64,000 bases of DNA from Longimicrobium terrae (GTDB taxonomy: Bacteria; Gemmatimonadota; Gemmatimonadetes; Longimicrobiales; Longimicrobiaceae). The position numbers and the translations under genes are program-made. Shown here one piece after another: positions 8,781 to 16,862 of the stretch; position 1 is the first letter of the stretch; each line of letters opens with the position of its first letter. The notes under the pieces were generated by a model. It was not told the origin of the DNA and did not search any database. It worked only from the letters and a program-made list of their open reading frames with translations. The DNA is taken from NCBI RefSeq assembly GCF_014202995.1, contig NZ_JACHIA010000017.1, forward strand, positions 62,001 to 126,000. Direction: 5' to 3'.

Positions 8781-9482
8781 ATGACGGATACGGAAGCGCT
8801 GAAGCGGCGGGCCGCCGAGCGCGCGGCGGAGTGGATCCGCGACGGGATGACGGTGGGGCTGGGAACGGGCTCCACGGTGCGCCACCTGCTGGACGTGATC
8901 GCGGAGCGCCGCGCTGCCGGCGAGTGGGCGGGCATCGTGGGCGTGCCCACGTCGGAAGACACGACGGCGCGGGCCCGTCGGCTGGGCATTCCGCTGGCCA
9001 CGCTGGACGAGCGCCCGCGCGTGGACCTGACCATCGACGGCGCGGACGAGGTGGATCCCCAGCTGCGGCTCATCAAGGGGCTGGGCGCGGCGCTGCTGCG
9101 GGAAAAGATCGTCGCCGCCGCGTCCGCCGAGTTGGTGATCGTGGCGGATGACACCAAGGTGGTGCAGCGGCTGGGGACGCGCGCGCCGCTTCCGGTGGAG
9201 GTGGATCCGTTCGGCGCCGCCATCCAGGTGGACTTCCTGCGCGGCCTGGGCGCCGAGCCCGTCCTTCGCGAGCGGGACGGCGCGCCCGTGGTGACGGACG
9301 GCGGCGGGCGCATCTACGACTGCCGCTTCGCCGGCGGCATCGCCGACCCGGAGGCGCTGGAGCGCGCGCTGCTCATGCGGCCCGGCATTCTGGAGTGCGG
9401 GCTGTTTCTGGGGATGGCGACGGCGGTGGTGATCGCGGGCGCGGACGGTGTGAGCGTGCGCACGCGGGAGGACGCGCGATGA
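8781..9482 (+). CDS. rpiA: Ribose-5-phosphate isomerase A
   Basis: Interconverts ribose 5-phosphate and ribulose 5-phosphate in the cytosolic pentose phosphate pathway. At 233 residues it has normal length, with all RpiA blocks: GLGTGSTV (26-33, phosphate binding), the catalytic DGADEVD (about 86-92), KGLGAALLREKIV (about 97-109), VADDTK and the late TDGGGRIYDC. The ATG at 8781 begins MTDTEALKRR. The stop overlaps the rpe start (ATGA), so the two enzymes acting on ribulose 5-phosphate are translationally coupled. TAGGTTGG at 8732 resembles the local -10 pattern but lacks a good -35. Confidence 0.96.
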   Translation: MTDTEALKRRAAERAAEWIRDGMTVGLGTGSTVRHLLDVIAERRAAGEWAGIVGVPTSEDTTARARRLGIPLATLDERPRVDLTIDGADEVDPQLRLIKGLGAALLREKIVAAASAELVIVADDTKVVQRLGTRAPLPVEVDPFGAAIQVDFLRGLGAEPVLRERDGAPVVTDGGGRIYDCRFAGGIADPEALERALLMRPGILECGLFLGMATAVVIAGADGVSVRTREDAR

Positions 9483-10150
9483 GCGCCATCAAGATCGCGC
9501 CCTCCATCCTGTCCGCGGACTTCGGGCGGCTGGCGGAGCAGATTCAGGAAGCGGAGCGGGGCGGGGCGGACTGGATTCACGTGGACGTGATGGACGGGCA
9601 CTTCGTCCCCAACATCACCATCGGGCCGCTGATCGCGGCGGTCGCGCGCAAGGCCACGTCGCTCCCCATCGACGTGCATCTGATGATTGAAAAGCCGGAG
9701 CGCTACCTGTCCGCCTTTGCCGACGCGGGCGCGGACTACCTGACCGTGCACGTGGAAACGTCGCCGCACCTGCACCGCACCGTTCAGCAGATCCGCGAAC
9801 TGGGCGTGCATCCCGGCGTAACGCTGAACCCCGCCACGCCGCTGGAGTCCATCTCCGAAATCCTGGTGGACGTGGACCTGGTGCTGGTGATGTCGGTGAA
9901 CCCGGGCTTCGGCGGGCAGTCGTACATCCCCGGCAGCACGGAGCGGATCCGCCGCATCCGCGCGATGCTGGACGAGCGGGGGCTGTCGCACGTGGAGCTG
10001 GAAGTGGATGGCGGGGTCGCGCCGCCCACGATCGCGCAGGTGAAGTCCGCGGGCGCGAGCGTGGTGGTGGCCGGGTCCGCCGTCTACAACGCCAAGGCTT
10101 CCGTGGCGGACAACCTCCGCGCGCTCCGCCAGGCTGCCGGCGAGAGCTGA
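9479..10150 (+). CDS. rpe: Ribulose-phosphate 3-epimerase
   Basis: Epimerises ribulose 5-phosphate to xylulose 5-phosphate. 223 residues with the TIM-barrel signature motifs: IAPSILSADF near the N-terminus, HVDVMDGHFVPNITIG (metal-binding and catalytic Asp/His), DVHLMI, VMSVNPGFGGQ (about 139-149), the catalytic Asp in LEVDGGV, and VAGSAVY (phosphate binding). It overlaps rpiA by four bases. The intergenic palindrome at 10166 follows immediately and may help end transcription. Confidence 0.96.
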   Translation: MSAIKIAPSILSADFGRLAEQIQEAERGGADWIHVDVMDGHFVPNITIGPLIAAVARKATSLPIDVHLMIEKPERYLSAFADAGADYLTVHVETSPHLHRTVQQIRELGVHPGVTLNPATPLESISEILVDVDLVLVMSVNPGFGGQSYIPGSTERIRRIRAMLDERGLSHVELEVDGGVAPPTIAQVKSAGASVVVAGSAVYNAKASVADNLRALRQAAGES

Positions 10151-10165
10151 CTCCGTAAACTGCCC

Positions 10166-10414
10166 TCACGCGGAGGTCGCGGAGGTCGCGGGGGACGCGG
10201 AGGTCGCGGGGAACGGAAAAGAAGGGAATTACACAGAGTTAACAGAGTCAACAGTGAAACAGAGGGTTTGATGTTCGGAGAGTCCGGATCGACCCTCGTT
10301 CTTCCGTACTGTTAACTCTGTTAACTCTGTTGACTCTGTGTGAGCCCGCTTTCCTTCTTCCCCCGCCGGTCCGTTGTCCCCGTGACCTCCGCGTCCTCCG
10401 CGACCCCCGCGTGA
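10166..10414. repeat. Long imperfect palindrome (intergenic repeat R3)
   Basis: Two nested inverted repeats. The outer arms are TCACGCGGAGGTCGCGGAGG-type sequence at 10166-10216 against its complement at 10371-10414. The inner arms are ACACAGAGTTAACAGAGTCA (10231-10250) against ACTCTGTTGACTCTGTGT ending at 10342, with an extra AACTCTGTT unit on the right. The outer arm itself repeats GGAGGTCGC three times. A related half-arm (TTCACGCGGAGGACGCGGGG) occurs alone at 38177. No coding potential is seen. Confidence 0.7.
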
Positions 10415-10421
10415 GATTCAG

Positions 10422-10451
10422 TTGACGGACTCGGCCGAGAACGTGGATCAT
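10422..10451 (+). promoter_or_regulatory. Candidate promoter of tRNA-Leu
   Basis: TTGACG (10422-10427), 18-base spacer, GATCAT (10446-10451), about 38 bases before the mature tRNA 5' end. The -35 is good, the -10 weak. Confidence 0.35.
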
Positions 10452-10489
10452 TCGCCTGCGACGAATTATCTTGCGGGACGAGAATTGCC

Positions 10490-10571
10490 GCCTGGGTGGT
10501 GAAATCGGCAAACACAGGGCACTTAAAATGCCCCGGCGAAAGCCTTACGGGTTCGAGTCCCGTCCCAGGCA
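10490..10571 (+). tRNA. tRNA-Leu (anticodon TAA)
   Basis: The 82-base sequence folds as a class II tRNA: acceptor GCCTGGG/CCCAGGC with discriminator A, D stem GTG/CAC, anticodon stem GGGCA/TGCCC enclosing loop CTTAAAA (anticodon TAA, reading UUA), variable arm CGGCGAAAGCC, and T arm ACGGG-TTCGAGT-CCCGT. The long variable arm and A discriminator fit leucine. CCA is not encoded. UUA is a rare codon at this base composition, so this is probably the only TAA isoacceptor. Confidence 0.95.
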
Positions 10572-10712
10572 TCCGGTGTCGCGCCCCGCGGTTCCCAGCG
10601 AGCCGCGGGGCGCGTCGCGTGCGTGTACAACTGGTTCGCACCTTGCGCCGGGGGCCGCGCGGGGGCAGCATTGGATTCTGCCGGAACACTCGCAACGGGG
10701 GAGCACGACGCG

Positions 10713-11594
10713 GTGGATGACGAGACGTTGGATGGAATGCCCGTGGACAGCGCCGAGGAACTCGAGGCGCTGATCACCGAAGCGCAGTCGCTGGGCGAGC
10801 AGGAACGCTGGCCCGAGGCGCACGAGATGCTCGTAAACGAGCTGGACCGGCACCCGGAGAACGCCCTTCTGCTCTGCTGGGTGGGTCTCGCCGCGCAGCG
10901 TCTGGGGGAGGAAGCCGAGGCGTACGACATGTTCCGCCGCACCCTCGCGCTCAGCCCCACCGACCCGTTTATCCTGGCGGCGGCCGGCACGGGCGTGGCC
11001 GCGCTGGACGATCCCTCCGCGGAGTCCGCCCTGCGGCTGGCCGCGTTGACGGCGCCGGACTTTCCTTTCGCGCGGCTTGCGTACGGCTCGTATCTGTCGC
11101 GCGAAGGACTGTACACCGAGGCGATCTCGGAGCTGGAGGCCGCCCGCACCCTCGCGCCGGAAGACGCCGGCGTGCAGGCCGAACTGGGGATTGCGTACCT
11201 GCTGGCCGGCCGCCCCGCACCCGGGCTGGACGCGCTGGAAGAAGCGCTCTCGCTGACCTCGGACGACAGCTGGCTGCGCGGCCTGTTCGGCCTGGCGCTG
11301 GTGGATGCGGGGCGCGGCGAAGAAGGCGCGGAGCAGCTTCACCAGTCGGCGGAGGAGCGGGTGGAAGACGTGGAGGTGCAACTGCTGGCCGCGCTGGCCA
11401 TGGGCGCGCAGGGGTGGGAAGACCCCGCGTGGGAAGCATTCGCGCGCGCCGAGGCCGCGGCCGACAGCAGCGACGGCGCCCTTCTTTCCGAGGTGGAAGA
11501 CTGCCTGAACGCCGGCCCCGAAGCCTCCGAAGAGTTTCTGCGCACGGACCTGGGCCCGCCGCTGCTGCGCGAGCGGCTGCTGCAGCGGGCCTGA
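10713..11594 (+). CDS. TPR-repeat protein
   Basis: 293 residues from a GTG start preceded by GGGGGAG nine bases upstream; the frame is open further 5' and an ATG lies at 10737. The protein is acidic and almost wholly helical, with tandem TPR-like units such as ALLLCWVGLAAQRLGEEAEA, AYGSYLSREGLYTEAISELE and GIAYLLAGRPAPGLDALEEA. There is no signal peptide, so it is a cytosolic scaffold of unknown partner. Its stop is one base from the start of the DUF218 gene, suggesting one operon. Confidence 0.85.
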   Translation: MDDETLDGMPVDSAEELEALITEAQSLGEQERWPEAHEMLVNELDRHPENALLLCWVGLAAQRLGEEAEAYDMFRRTLALSPTDPFILAAAGTGVAALDDPSAESALRLAALTAPDFPFARLAYGSYLSREGLYTEAISELEAARTLAPEDAGVQAELGIAYLLAGRPAPGLDALEEALSLTSDDSWLRGLFGLALVDAGRGEEGAEQLHQSAEERVEDVEVQLLAALAMGAQGWEDPAWEAFARAEAAADSSDGALLSEVEDCLNAGPEASEEFLRTDLGPPLLRERLLQRA

Positions 11595-11595
11595 C

Positions 11596-12405
11596 GTGAG
11601 CCATCCCCCGGACCCGGACGATACCGTCGCGTATGGGCGCGACCCCGTGCGCCCCGATCCCGCGCCTTCCGATCCGGTGCGGCCCGACCCCGTGCGGCCC
11701 GGCCCCGTGCAGCCGGACGGCGTGTCGTCGGGGCACGCGCGCGCGGCCGCAAAGAAGGAGCGGCCCGTGCGCAAGCGGGCGCCGCTTCCCGTGCGCATCG
11801 TCCGCCGGCTGGTCCAGCTCTGCCTTTTCGTGGTGGCGTGCTGGGCGCTTACCGTCGCCGCCATCCACGTCTACGGACGGCGCAACGAGGCGCGCAAGGT
11901 AGACGCGATCGTCGTCCTGGGCGCCGCGCAGTACGACGGGCGTCCGTCGCCGGTGCTGCGCGCGCGGCTGGACCACGCCATCTCCCTGTACAAGCGGGGC
12001 CTCGCGCCGCGCTTGATCATGACCGGCGGGCAGGCGCCGGGCGACACGGTGAGCGAGGCGGAGGTCGGCCGCCGCTACGCCGCGCGGCAGGGCGTGCCCC
12101 GGCGCGACATCCTCATCGAAAACACGGGAATGACCACGGTGGAATCCATGTCCTCCGTGGCCTCCATGATGAAGACGCGCCAGCTCAAGACGGCCGTCAT
12201 GGTGAGCGATCCCTTTCACATGCTGCGCCTCAAGCTCCTCGCGCGGCAGTTCGGGATCCAGGGCTACACCTCTCCCACCCGCACCAGCCCCATTTCCCGC
12301 AACCGCGGCGAAGAACGCAAGCACCTGATCCGCGAAAGCTTCAGCCTTCCGTTCGCGCTGTTCGAGGCGGTGACGGGGGCCAGGACGGAACGGGAGAAGC
12401 TGTAA
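11596..12405 (+). CDS. YdcF/SanA/ElyC-like DUF218 membrane protein
   Basis: 269 residues with GTG start one base after the upstream stop. The N-terminus is a Pro/Asp/Arg repeat (DPVRPDP-type units, residues about 14-40), then a basic stretch, one transmembrane helix (about 71-92) and a DUF218 domain: VDAIVVLGAAQYDGRPSP, PRLIMTGGQAPGD, SEAEVGRRYA, ENTGMTTVESM, and VSDPFHMLRLKLLARQFG. Characterised relatives (SanA, ElyC) affect the cell envelope, undecaprenyl-carrier use or vancomycin tolerance, so an envelope role is likely. The repeat-rich cytosolic tail is unusual. Confidence 0.88.
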   Translation: MSHPPDPDDTVAYGRDPVRPDPAPSDPVRPDPVRPGPVQPDGVSSGHARAAAKKERPVRKRAPLPVRIVRRLVQLCLFVVACWALTVAAIHVYGRRNEARKVDAIVVLGAAQYDGRPSPVLRARLDHAISLYKRGLAPRLIMTGGQAPGDTVSEAEVGRRYAARQGVPRRDILIENTGMTTVESMSSVASMMKTRQLKTAVMVSDPFHMLRLKLLARQFGIQGYTSPTRTSPISRNRGEERKHLIRESFSLPFALFEAVTGARTEREKL

Positions 12406-12515
12406 GGGCGGGGAACAGGGATGAAGACGAAGGCGGGGCGGAGCAGGGCCGGCCCGCCGCCGCGAATCAGAGATGCCCGGCGGGGTGGCCGGGACAGGCC
12501 TTTCCGGAGATACGG

Positions 12516-13802
12516 ATGCAGATTCCGATCGAGCAGTACACGCTGGACAACGGGCTGCGCGTCGTGCTTTCGAGCGACCACGCGCTTCCCATCGTGGCGG
12601 TGAACCTCTGGTACAACGTGGGCAGCCGCGATGAGCAGCCGGGGCGCACGGGGCTGGCCCACCTCTTTGAACACATGATGTTTCAGGGGTCGCTCAACGT
12701 CACCGATACGCAGCACATTCAGTGGGTGGAGCGCGTGGGCGGCACCATCAACGCCTCCACCTGGCTGGACCGCACCAACTACTACACCATTCTCCCGTCC
12801 AGCCACCTGGAACTGGCCCTCTGGCTGGACGCGGACCGCATGGGCGGCTTCGTGGCCGCGCTCACGCAGGAAAAGTTCGATAACCAGCGCGAGGTGGTAA
12901 AGAACGAGCGGCGCCAGCGCGTGGACAACGCCCCCTACGGCGACTGGGACGAGCGGCTGCAGCGGCTGGTCTGGCCGGAAGACCATCCCTATCACCACGC
13001 GGTGATCGGCAGCATGGAAGACCTCGACGCCGCCAGCCTGGAAGACGTCGCCAACTTCTTTCGCACCTACTACGCGCCCAACAACGCCGTCCTCACCGTC
13101 TGCGGCGACTTTGACCCGGCGGAGGCCCGGGCGATGGTGGAGCGCCACTTCGGGCCGGTGCCGCGCGGGCCGGAGGTGCCGCCGATTCCCGGGCGCCCCG
13201 TCGTGGACCCCATCCAGTCCGGCACGCTGGTGCGCGAGCGGGTGGAGTCCGCCGTGGCCCTCGCCCGCGTGTACGTGGCGCACCGCATTCCGCCGTACGG
13301 CACCACGGAGTACTACGTCGCCGACCTGCTTTCCGAACTGCTGGCGGGCGGAAAGTCCGCGCGCATGTACCGGTCGCTGGTGCGCGAGCAGCGCATGACG
13401 GCCTCGGTGGGCGCCTTTCCCTTTCCCGCGGTCAAGGGCGCCTCGGCGTTCGTCATGCGGGGCAACGCGCTCCCCGGGCACAGTCCGGAGCCGCTGGAAG
13501 CCGCCATGCTCGCCGAACTGCAGGCCGTGGCCGATGCCCCGCCCACCGACGCGGAAATGGAGCGCGCCATGACCGGGCTGGAGGCGCGGCGCATTCTGGA
13601 ACTGCAGAAGATCGGCGAGCGCGCCGACAACATCAGCATGCTGGCCACCTACTTCGGCGATCCGGAGCTGATCAACACCGAACTGGAGCGCTACCGTGCG
13701 CTCACCGCGCGCGACGTGCAGGCGTTCGTGCAGACTTATCTGACCGAAGACAACCGCGTCGTGCTCACCTACGTTCCCCAGGCCGCCGTGGAGGCCGCGT
13801 GA
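12516..13802 (+). CDS. M16 family zinc metallopeptidase, catalytic subunit
   Basis: 428 residues from the ATG at MQIPIEQY, which has CGGAGA five bases upstream; the longer open frame 5' overlaps the DUF218 gene and is rejected. The inverted zinc motif HLFEH occurs near residue 50 (RTGLAHLFEHMMF) with the distal Glu about 76 residues on (ERRQRVDNAPYGDWDE region). It is one half of a two-chain M16B peptidase, whose partner begins in the overlapping GTGA at 13799. There is no signal peptide, so it is cytosolic or exported by another route. It degrades peptides; the substrate is unknown. Confidence 0.93.
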   Translation: MQIPIEQYTLDNGLRVVLSSDHALPIVAVNLWYNVGSRDEQPGRTGLAHLFEHMMFQGSLNVTDTQHIQWVERVGGTINASTWLDRTNYYTILPSSHLELALWLDADRMGGFVAALTQEKFDNQREVVKNERRQRVDNAPYGDWDERLQRLVWPEDHPYHHAVIGSMEDLDAASLEDVANFFRTYYAPNNAVLTVCGDFDPAEARAMVERHFGPVPRGPEVPPIPGRPVVDPIQSGTLVRERVESAVALARVYVAHRIPPYGTTEYYVADLLSELLAGGKSARMYRSLVREQRMTASVGAFPFPAVKGASAFVMRGNALPGHSPEPLEAAMLAELQAVADAPPTDAEMERAMTGLEARRILELQKIGERADNISMLATYFGDPELINTELERYRALTARDVQAFVQTYLTEDNRVVLTYVPQAAVEAA

Positions 13803-15181
13803 GCGCCCCCGCGGAGTTCGACCGCACCCGGCCGCCCGCGCCCGGGAAGCTGCGGTCCTTTCACTTTCCGCCCGTGCAGCGCGCCACGCTGGCCAGCGGG
13901 CTGCAGGTGGTGCTGGCGGAAAACCACACCTTTCCGCTCGCCACGCTGGACGTGGTCCTTCCCGCCGGGGCCCTTTCGGAGCCGGATGGAAAGCGCGGCG
14001 TGGCCTCGCTCACCTCCGGGCTGCTGGAGTCCGGCGCCGGCCCGCGCGACGCCGCCGAAATCGCGGAGCGGGTGGATGAACTGGGGCTGGTGCTGGAAAC
14101 GGGGAACTCGTGGGACACCACCCTGGTGGGGTTCACGGGGCTGAATTCCCGGCTGGACGCGGGGATGGAAGTGCTGGCCGACCTGGTCATCCGCCCCGCC
14201 TTTCCGGCGGACGAGGTGGAGCGCATCCGCGGCGAGCGGCTGGCCTCGCTCACCCAGCGCCGCGCCGATCCCGGCGCGCTGGCGGACGAGCTGGTCACGC
14301 ACTTCATGTTTCCCGAAACGCACCCGTTTTCGCGGCGGATGGGCGGGCTGGCGTCCACCCTGGCCGCCATGACGCGCCAGGACGTCACGGACTTTCACGA
14401 CGCGTACTACCGGCCGGACGGCGCGTGGCTCTTTGCCGCGGGCGACCTGACGCTGGACCAGGTCGTCCGCATGGCCGAGCGGCACTTTGCCGGGTGGGAG
14501 GGAACGGTGCCCGCCGCGCCGGATCCGGAAACCCGCAACCGGCTGGAGGAGACGACCTTTCTGCTGGCGGACCGCCCGGGCTCGGTGCAGAGCGAGGTGC
14601 GGGTGGGGCACATCGGGGTGGAGCGCAACCATCCCGACTACTTCGCCATCACGGTGCTCAACGCGATCCTGGGCGGCACCTTTGCCTCGCGGCTCAACAT
14701 GAACCTGCGCGAGCGGCTGGGCTACACCTACGGCGTCAGTTCCAGCTTCGGAATGCGGCGCTCGCCGGGCACCTTTCACGTCAGCGCCGCGATTCAAAGC
14801 GAGCCCACGCCGCACGCCGTCAGCGAGATCCTGCGCGACATGCGCGATCTGCAGCAGGATCTGGTGCCGCGCGAAGAGCTGGAAAACGCGCAGCACTACC
14901 TTGCCGGCGTCTTTCCCCTCGGCCTGCAGACCACCGACGGGCTTTCCGGCAAGCTGAGCACGCTGGCCGTGTACGGGCTCCCGGACGACTACTTCGGCAG
15001 CTACCGCGAGCGCCTGCTCGCCGTCACGGCGGAGGAGGTGCGCGAAGCCGCGCGCAGGCACCTGATGCCGGACCGCGCCGCCGTCGTCATCGTGGGCGAC
15101 GCGGGGGCGTTGCGGCCCGGACTGGAGGCGCTGAACGCCGGTCCCGTGCAGATCGTGGATCCCGCGGACGTGCTGCGCTGA
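13799..15181 (+). CDS. M16 family peptidase-like protein, non-catalytic subunit
   Basis: 460 residues, start overlapping the upstream stop by four bases. It shares the M16 fold, but the HxxEH site is replaced by GVASLTSGLLESGAG, so it cannot bind the catalytic zinc. It keeps the RERLGYTYGVSSSF motif with the Arg/Tyr pair that characterises the substrate-binding half of heterodimeric M16B enzymes. With the preceding gene it should form one active clamshell peptidase. A terminator follows. Confidence 0.92.
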   Translation: MSAPAEFDRTRPPAPGKLRSFHFPPVQRATLASGLQVVLAENHTFPLATLDVVLPAGALSEPDGKRGVASLTSGLLESGAGPRDAAEIAERVDELGLVLETGNSWDTTLVGFTGLNSRLDAGMEVLADLVIRPAFPADEVERIRGERLASLTQRRADPGALADELVTHFMFPETHPFSRRMGGLASTLAAMTRQDVTDFHDAYYRPDGAWLFAAGDLTLDQVVRMAERHFAGWEGTVPAAPDPETRNRLEETTFLLADRPGSVQSEVRVGHIGVERNHPDYFAITVLNAILGGTFASRLNMNLRERLGYTYGVSSSFGMRRSPGTFHVSAAIQSEPTPHAVSEILRDMRDLQQDLVPREELENAQHYLAGVFPLGLQTTDGLSGKLSTLAVYGLPDDYFGSYRERLLAVTAEEVREAARRHLMPDRAAVVIVGDAGALRPGLEALNAGPVQIVDPADVLR

Positions 15182-15210
15182 ACGCGGGTTCTTTTTGACG
15201 TTGGATGGTG

Positions 15211-15244
15211 GAGCGCCCCGCGTCGTCTCTGGCGCGGGGCGCTC
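15211..15244. terminator. Intrinsic terminator, possibly bidirectional
   Basis: 12-base perfect stem (15211-15222 with 15233-15244), 10-base loop, then GTCTTC. It lies between the convergent M16 operon and the redoxin gene. Confidence 0.65.
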
Positions 15245-15268
15245 GTCTTCTGCACGGACTCGTGTGGC

Positions 15269-15835
15269 TCAGCCCGGCGCGGCCAGAAAGGCGTCGAGCA
15301 TCGCCCTGACGTGCGCGAGGCGGACGCGCCCCCGCTGAACCTCGGCCATCGGTACGCCGGCCGTGGCCGCGACCAGCCGCCCGTCCCTGTCCGCCAGCAG
15401 ATAGGCGGGAAGCGGAAAGCTCTTCTGCCAGGGGAGGCGGCCGGGGTCCATCAGCGCCCGCAGGCCGGGTGTGTGCGCGACCGGCACCTCCACCCTCGCC
15501 TCGCGGATGAACGCGCGCAGCGCGGCGGGGTCGTCGTCTTCCGCCAGCACCACGACGCGGATGCCGCGCCGGGCGTAGTCGCTCCGCACCTCGTCCACCG
15601 CGCGCAGGGCCAGCCGCGACGCGGAGCAGGTGCGGCTCCACGCGACGAGGAGGGCGGGGGAGCCCGCGATAGAGTCGCGGCTGATCCGCGGTCCATCCAC
15701 CGCGGCAAAGTCGAAGGCGGGGAGCGGCGAACCCGCCCGCGGAAGCCGGCCGGCGGGCGGGCGTCCACCGAAACCGGCGGCCATCTCGCCCAACGCGGCC
15801 AGCGCGGCGGCGAGGGGGTGTCTGTCGGACGGCAT
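15269..15835 (-). CDS. Redoxin (AhpC/TSA or TlpA-like thioredoxin fold)
   Basis: 188 residues from the ATG at MPSDRHPLA. The fold is suggested by PAFDFAAVDGPRIS, the strand-helix segment PALLVAWSRTCSASRLALRAVDEV, VVVLAEDDDPAALRAFIREA, and a cis-Pro-type SFPLPAYLLADRDGRLV, as in peroxiredoxin/TlpA proteins. The active-site region has one cysteine only (SRTCSAS), so it would be a one-Cys peroxidase or a non-dithiol redoxin. No signal peptide or lipobox is seen. The family is likely, the biochemical role uncertain. Confidence 0.75.
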   Translation of the reverse strand: MPSDRHPLAAALAALGEMAAGFGGRPPAGRLPRAGSPLPAFDFAAVDGPRISRDSIAGSPALLVAWSRTCSASRLALRAVDEVRSDYARRGIRVVVLAEDDDPAALRAFIREARVEVPVAHTPGLRALMDPGRLPWQKSFPLPAYLLADRDGRLVAATAGVPMAEVQRGRVRLAHVRAMLDAFLAAPG

Positions 15836-15985
15836 GGGAGGGCGGGTGACGGGGGCGTTCGTGGCGGGAACGGCAAAGCTACGGCTGCGGGGCGGGCCCT
15901 CACAACGGGGAGGGGCGCCGCGGGCGGGCTTCCCCGGGACCGATATCCAGCGAATTAGGATCGAGTTAACACAGCCGCGGGGCAG

Positions 15986-16014
15986 TTCCGCCGCGCGGCC
16001 CGTGTGTCCATACT
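15986..16014 (+). promoter_or_regulatory. Candidate promoter of the NUDIX gene
   Basis: TTCCGC (15986-15991), 17-base spacer, CATACT (16009-16014), 20 bases before the chosen ATG. Confidence 0.35.
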
Positions 16015-16033
16015 TCAACCACGAGAGATCGGG

Positions 16034-16606
16034 ATGCGGGAAGATCAGTCGGAGGTGCGGCCGGGGCTCATCGAGCGCAGGCCGGTGCACCGGGGGCGGG
16101 TGGTGGACCTGGGAATGGACACGGTCCGCTTTCCCGACGGATCCACGGGCGAGCTGGAGATGATCCGGCACTCGGGTGCCTCGGCGGTGCTGCCGGTGTT
16201 GAGCGACCCCGCCGGACCGGACCCCCAGATCGTGCTGGTGAGGCAGTACCGCTACGCCGCGGACGGCTGGCTGTACGAGGTGCCCGCCGGCCGGCCCAAC
16301 CGCCCCGGAGAGCCGTGGGATGAATGCGCGCGGCGCGAGCTGCGCGAAGAGACGGGGCTGGAGGCGGGCGAGCTTCGCCCGCTGACGTCCATCCTCACCA
16401 CGCCCGGCTTTACGGACGAACGCATCCACCTCTTCGTCGCCACCGACCTGACCGCCGGCGCAACCGAGTTCGACGCCGACGAGTTCATGTCCACCGTCAC
16501 CATGCCCATGTCGCAGGCGCTGCGGATGGTGAAGGACGGCGAGATCACCGACGCCAAGACCATCTGCACGCTGCTGTACGCGGCGGGGTTCGCCTTCGGG
16601 ATGTAG
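16034..16606 (+). CDS. NUDIX hydrolase, ADP-ribose pyrophosphatase-like
   Basis: 190 residues. The Nudix box GX5EX7REUXEEXGU reads GRPNRPGE followed by ECARRELREETGLEAG at about residues 85-107. The preceding VRQYRYAADGWLYEVPAG block is typical of ADP-ribose/sugar-nucleotide pyrophosphatases of the NudF type. These hydrolyse ADP-ribose to AMP and ribose 5-phosphate with Mg2+. The ATG at 16034 is preferred to a GTG at 16004. It stands alone, with a candidate promoter just upstream. Confidence 0.9.
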   Translation: MREDQSEVRPGLIERRPVHRGRVVDLGMDTVRFPDGSTGELEMIRHSGASAVLPVLSDPAGPDPQIVLVRQYRYAADGWLYEVPAGRPNRPGEPWDECARRELREETGLEAGELRPLTSILTTPGFTDERIHLFVATDLTAGATEFDADEFMSTVTMPMSQALRMVKDGEITDAKTICTLLYAAGFAFGM

Positions 16607-16862
16607 CCCCGTCAGAGCGGGACCGGGATGGGCGTTCCCATGGCGGCGGTGTGAAGCGGACGCGGTCCGGTGTCATTTTCTCGCCCGATCGTCCCACAAA
16701 GAGGACGGGCGCGGTTGGCCGGATCATCAGCCGAAAACACGGAATTCAAGCGTGGGCGCGGAGTTACGCGTCCGGCGCCGCGGGAACGGATACGGGTACG
16801 GGGCGTGCCCCTGCCATGCACGGGGCAGCCGCCCGTCCGGTACACATCAGGAGGTCCTTGCC

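Noticed and set aside
10231-10342. CRISPR-like repeats from the GTTAACTCT units
   Set aside because: The units are adjacent and inverted, without regular unique spacers or cas genes; it is a palindrome, not an array.
11838-12515. N-terminal extension of the M16 catalytic subunit
   Set aside because: It reads through the DUF218 gene in another frame; the ATG at 12516 has a ribosome-binding site and begins the M16 fold.
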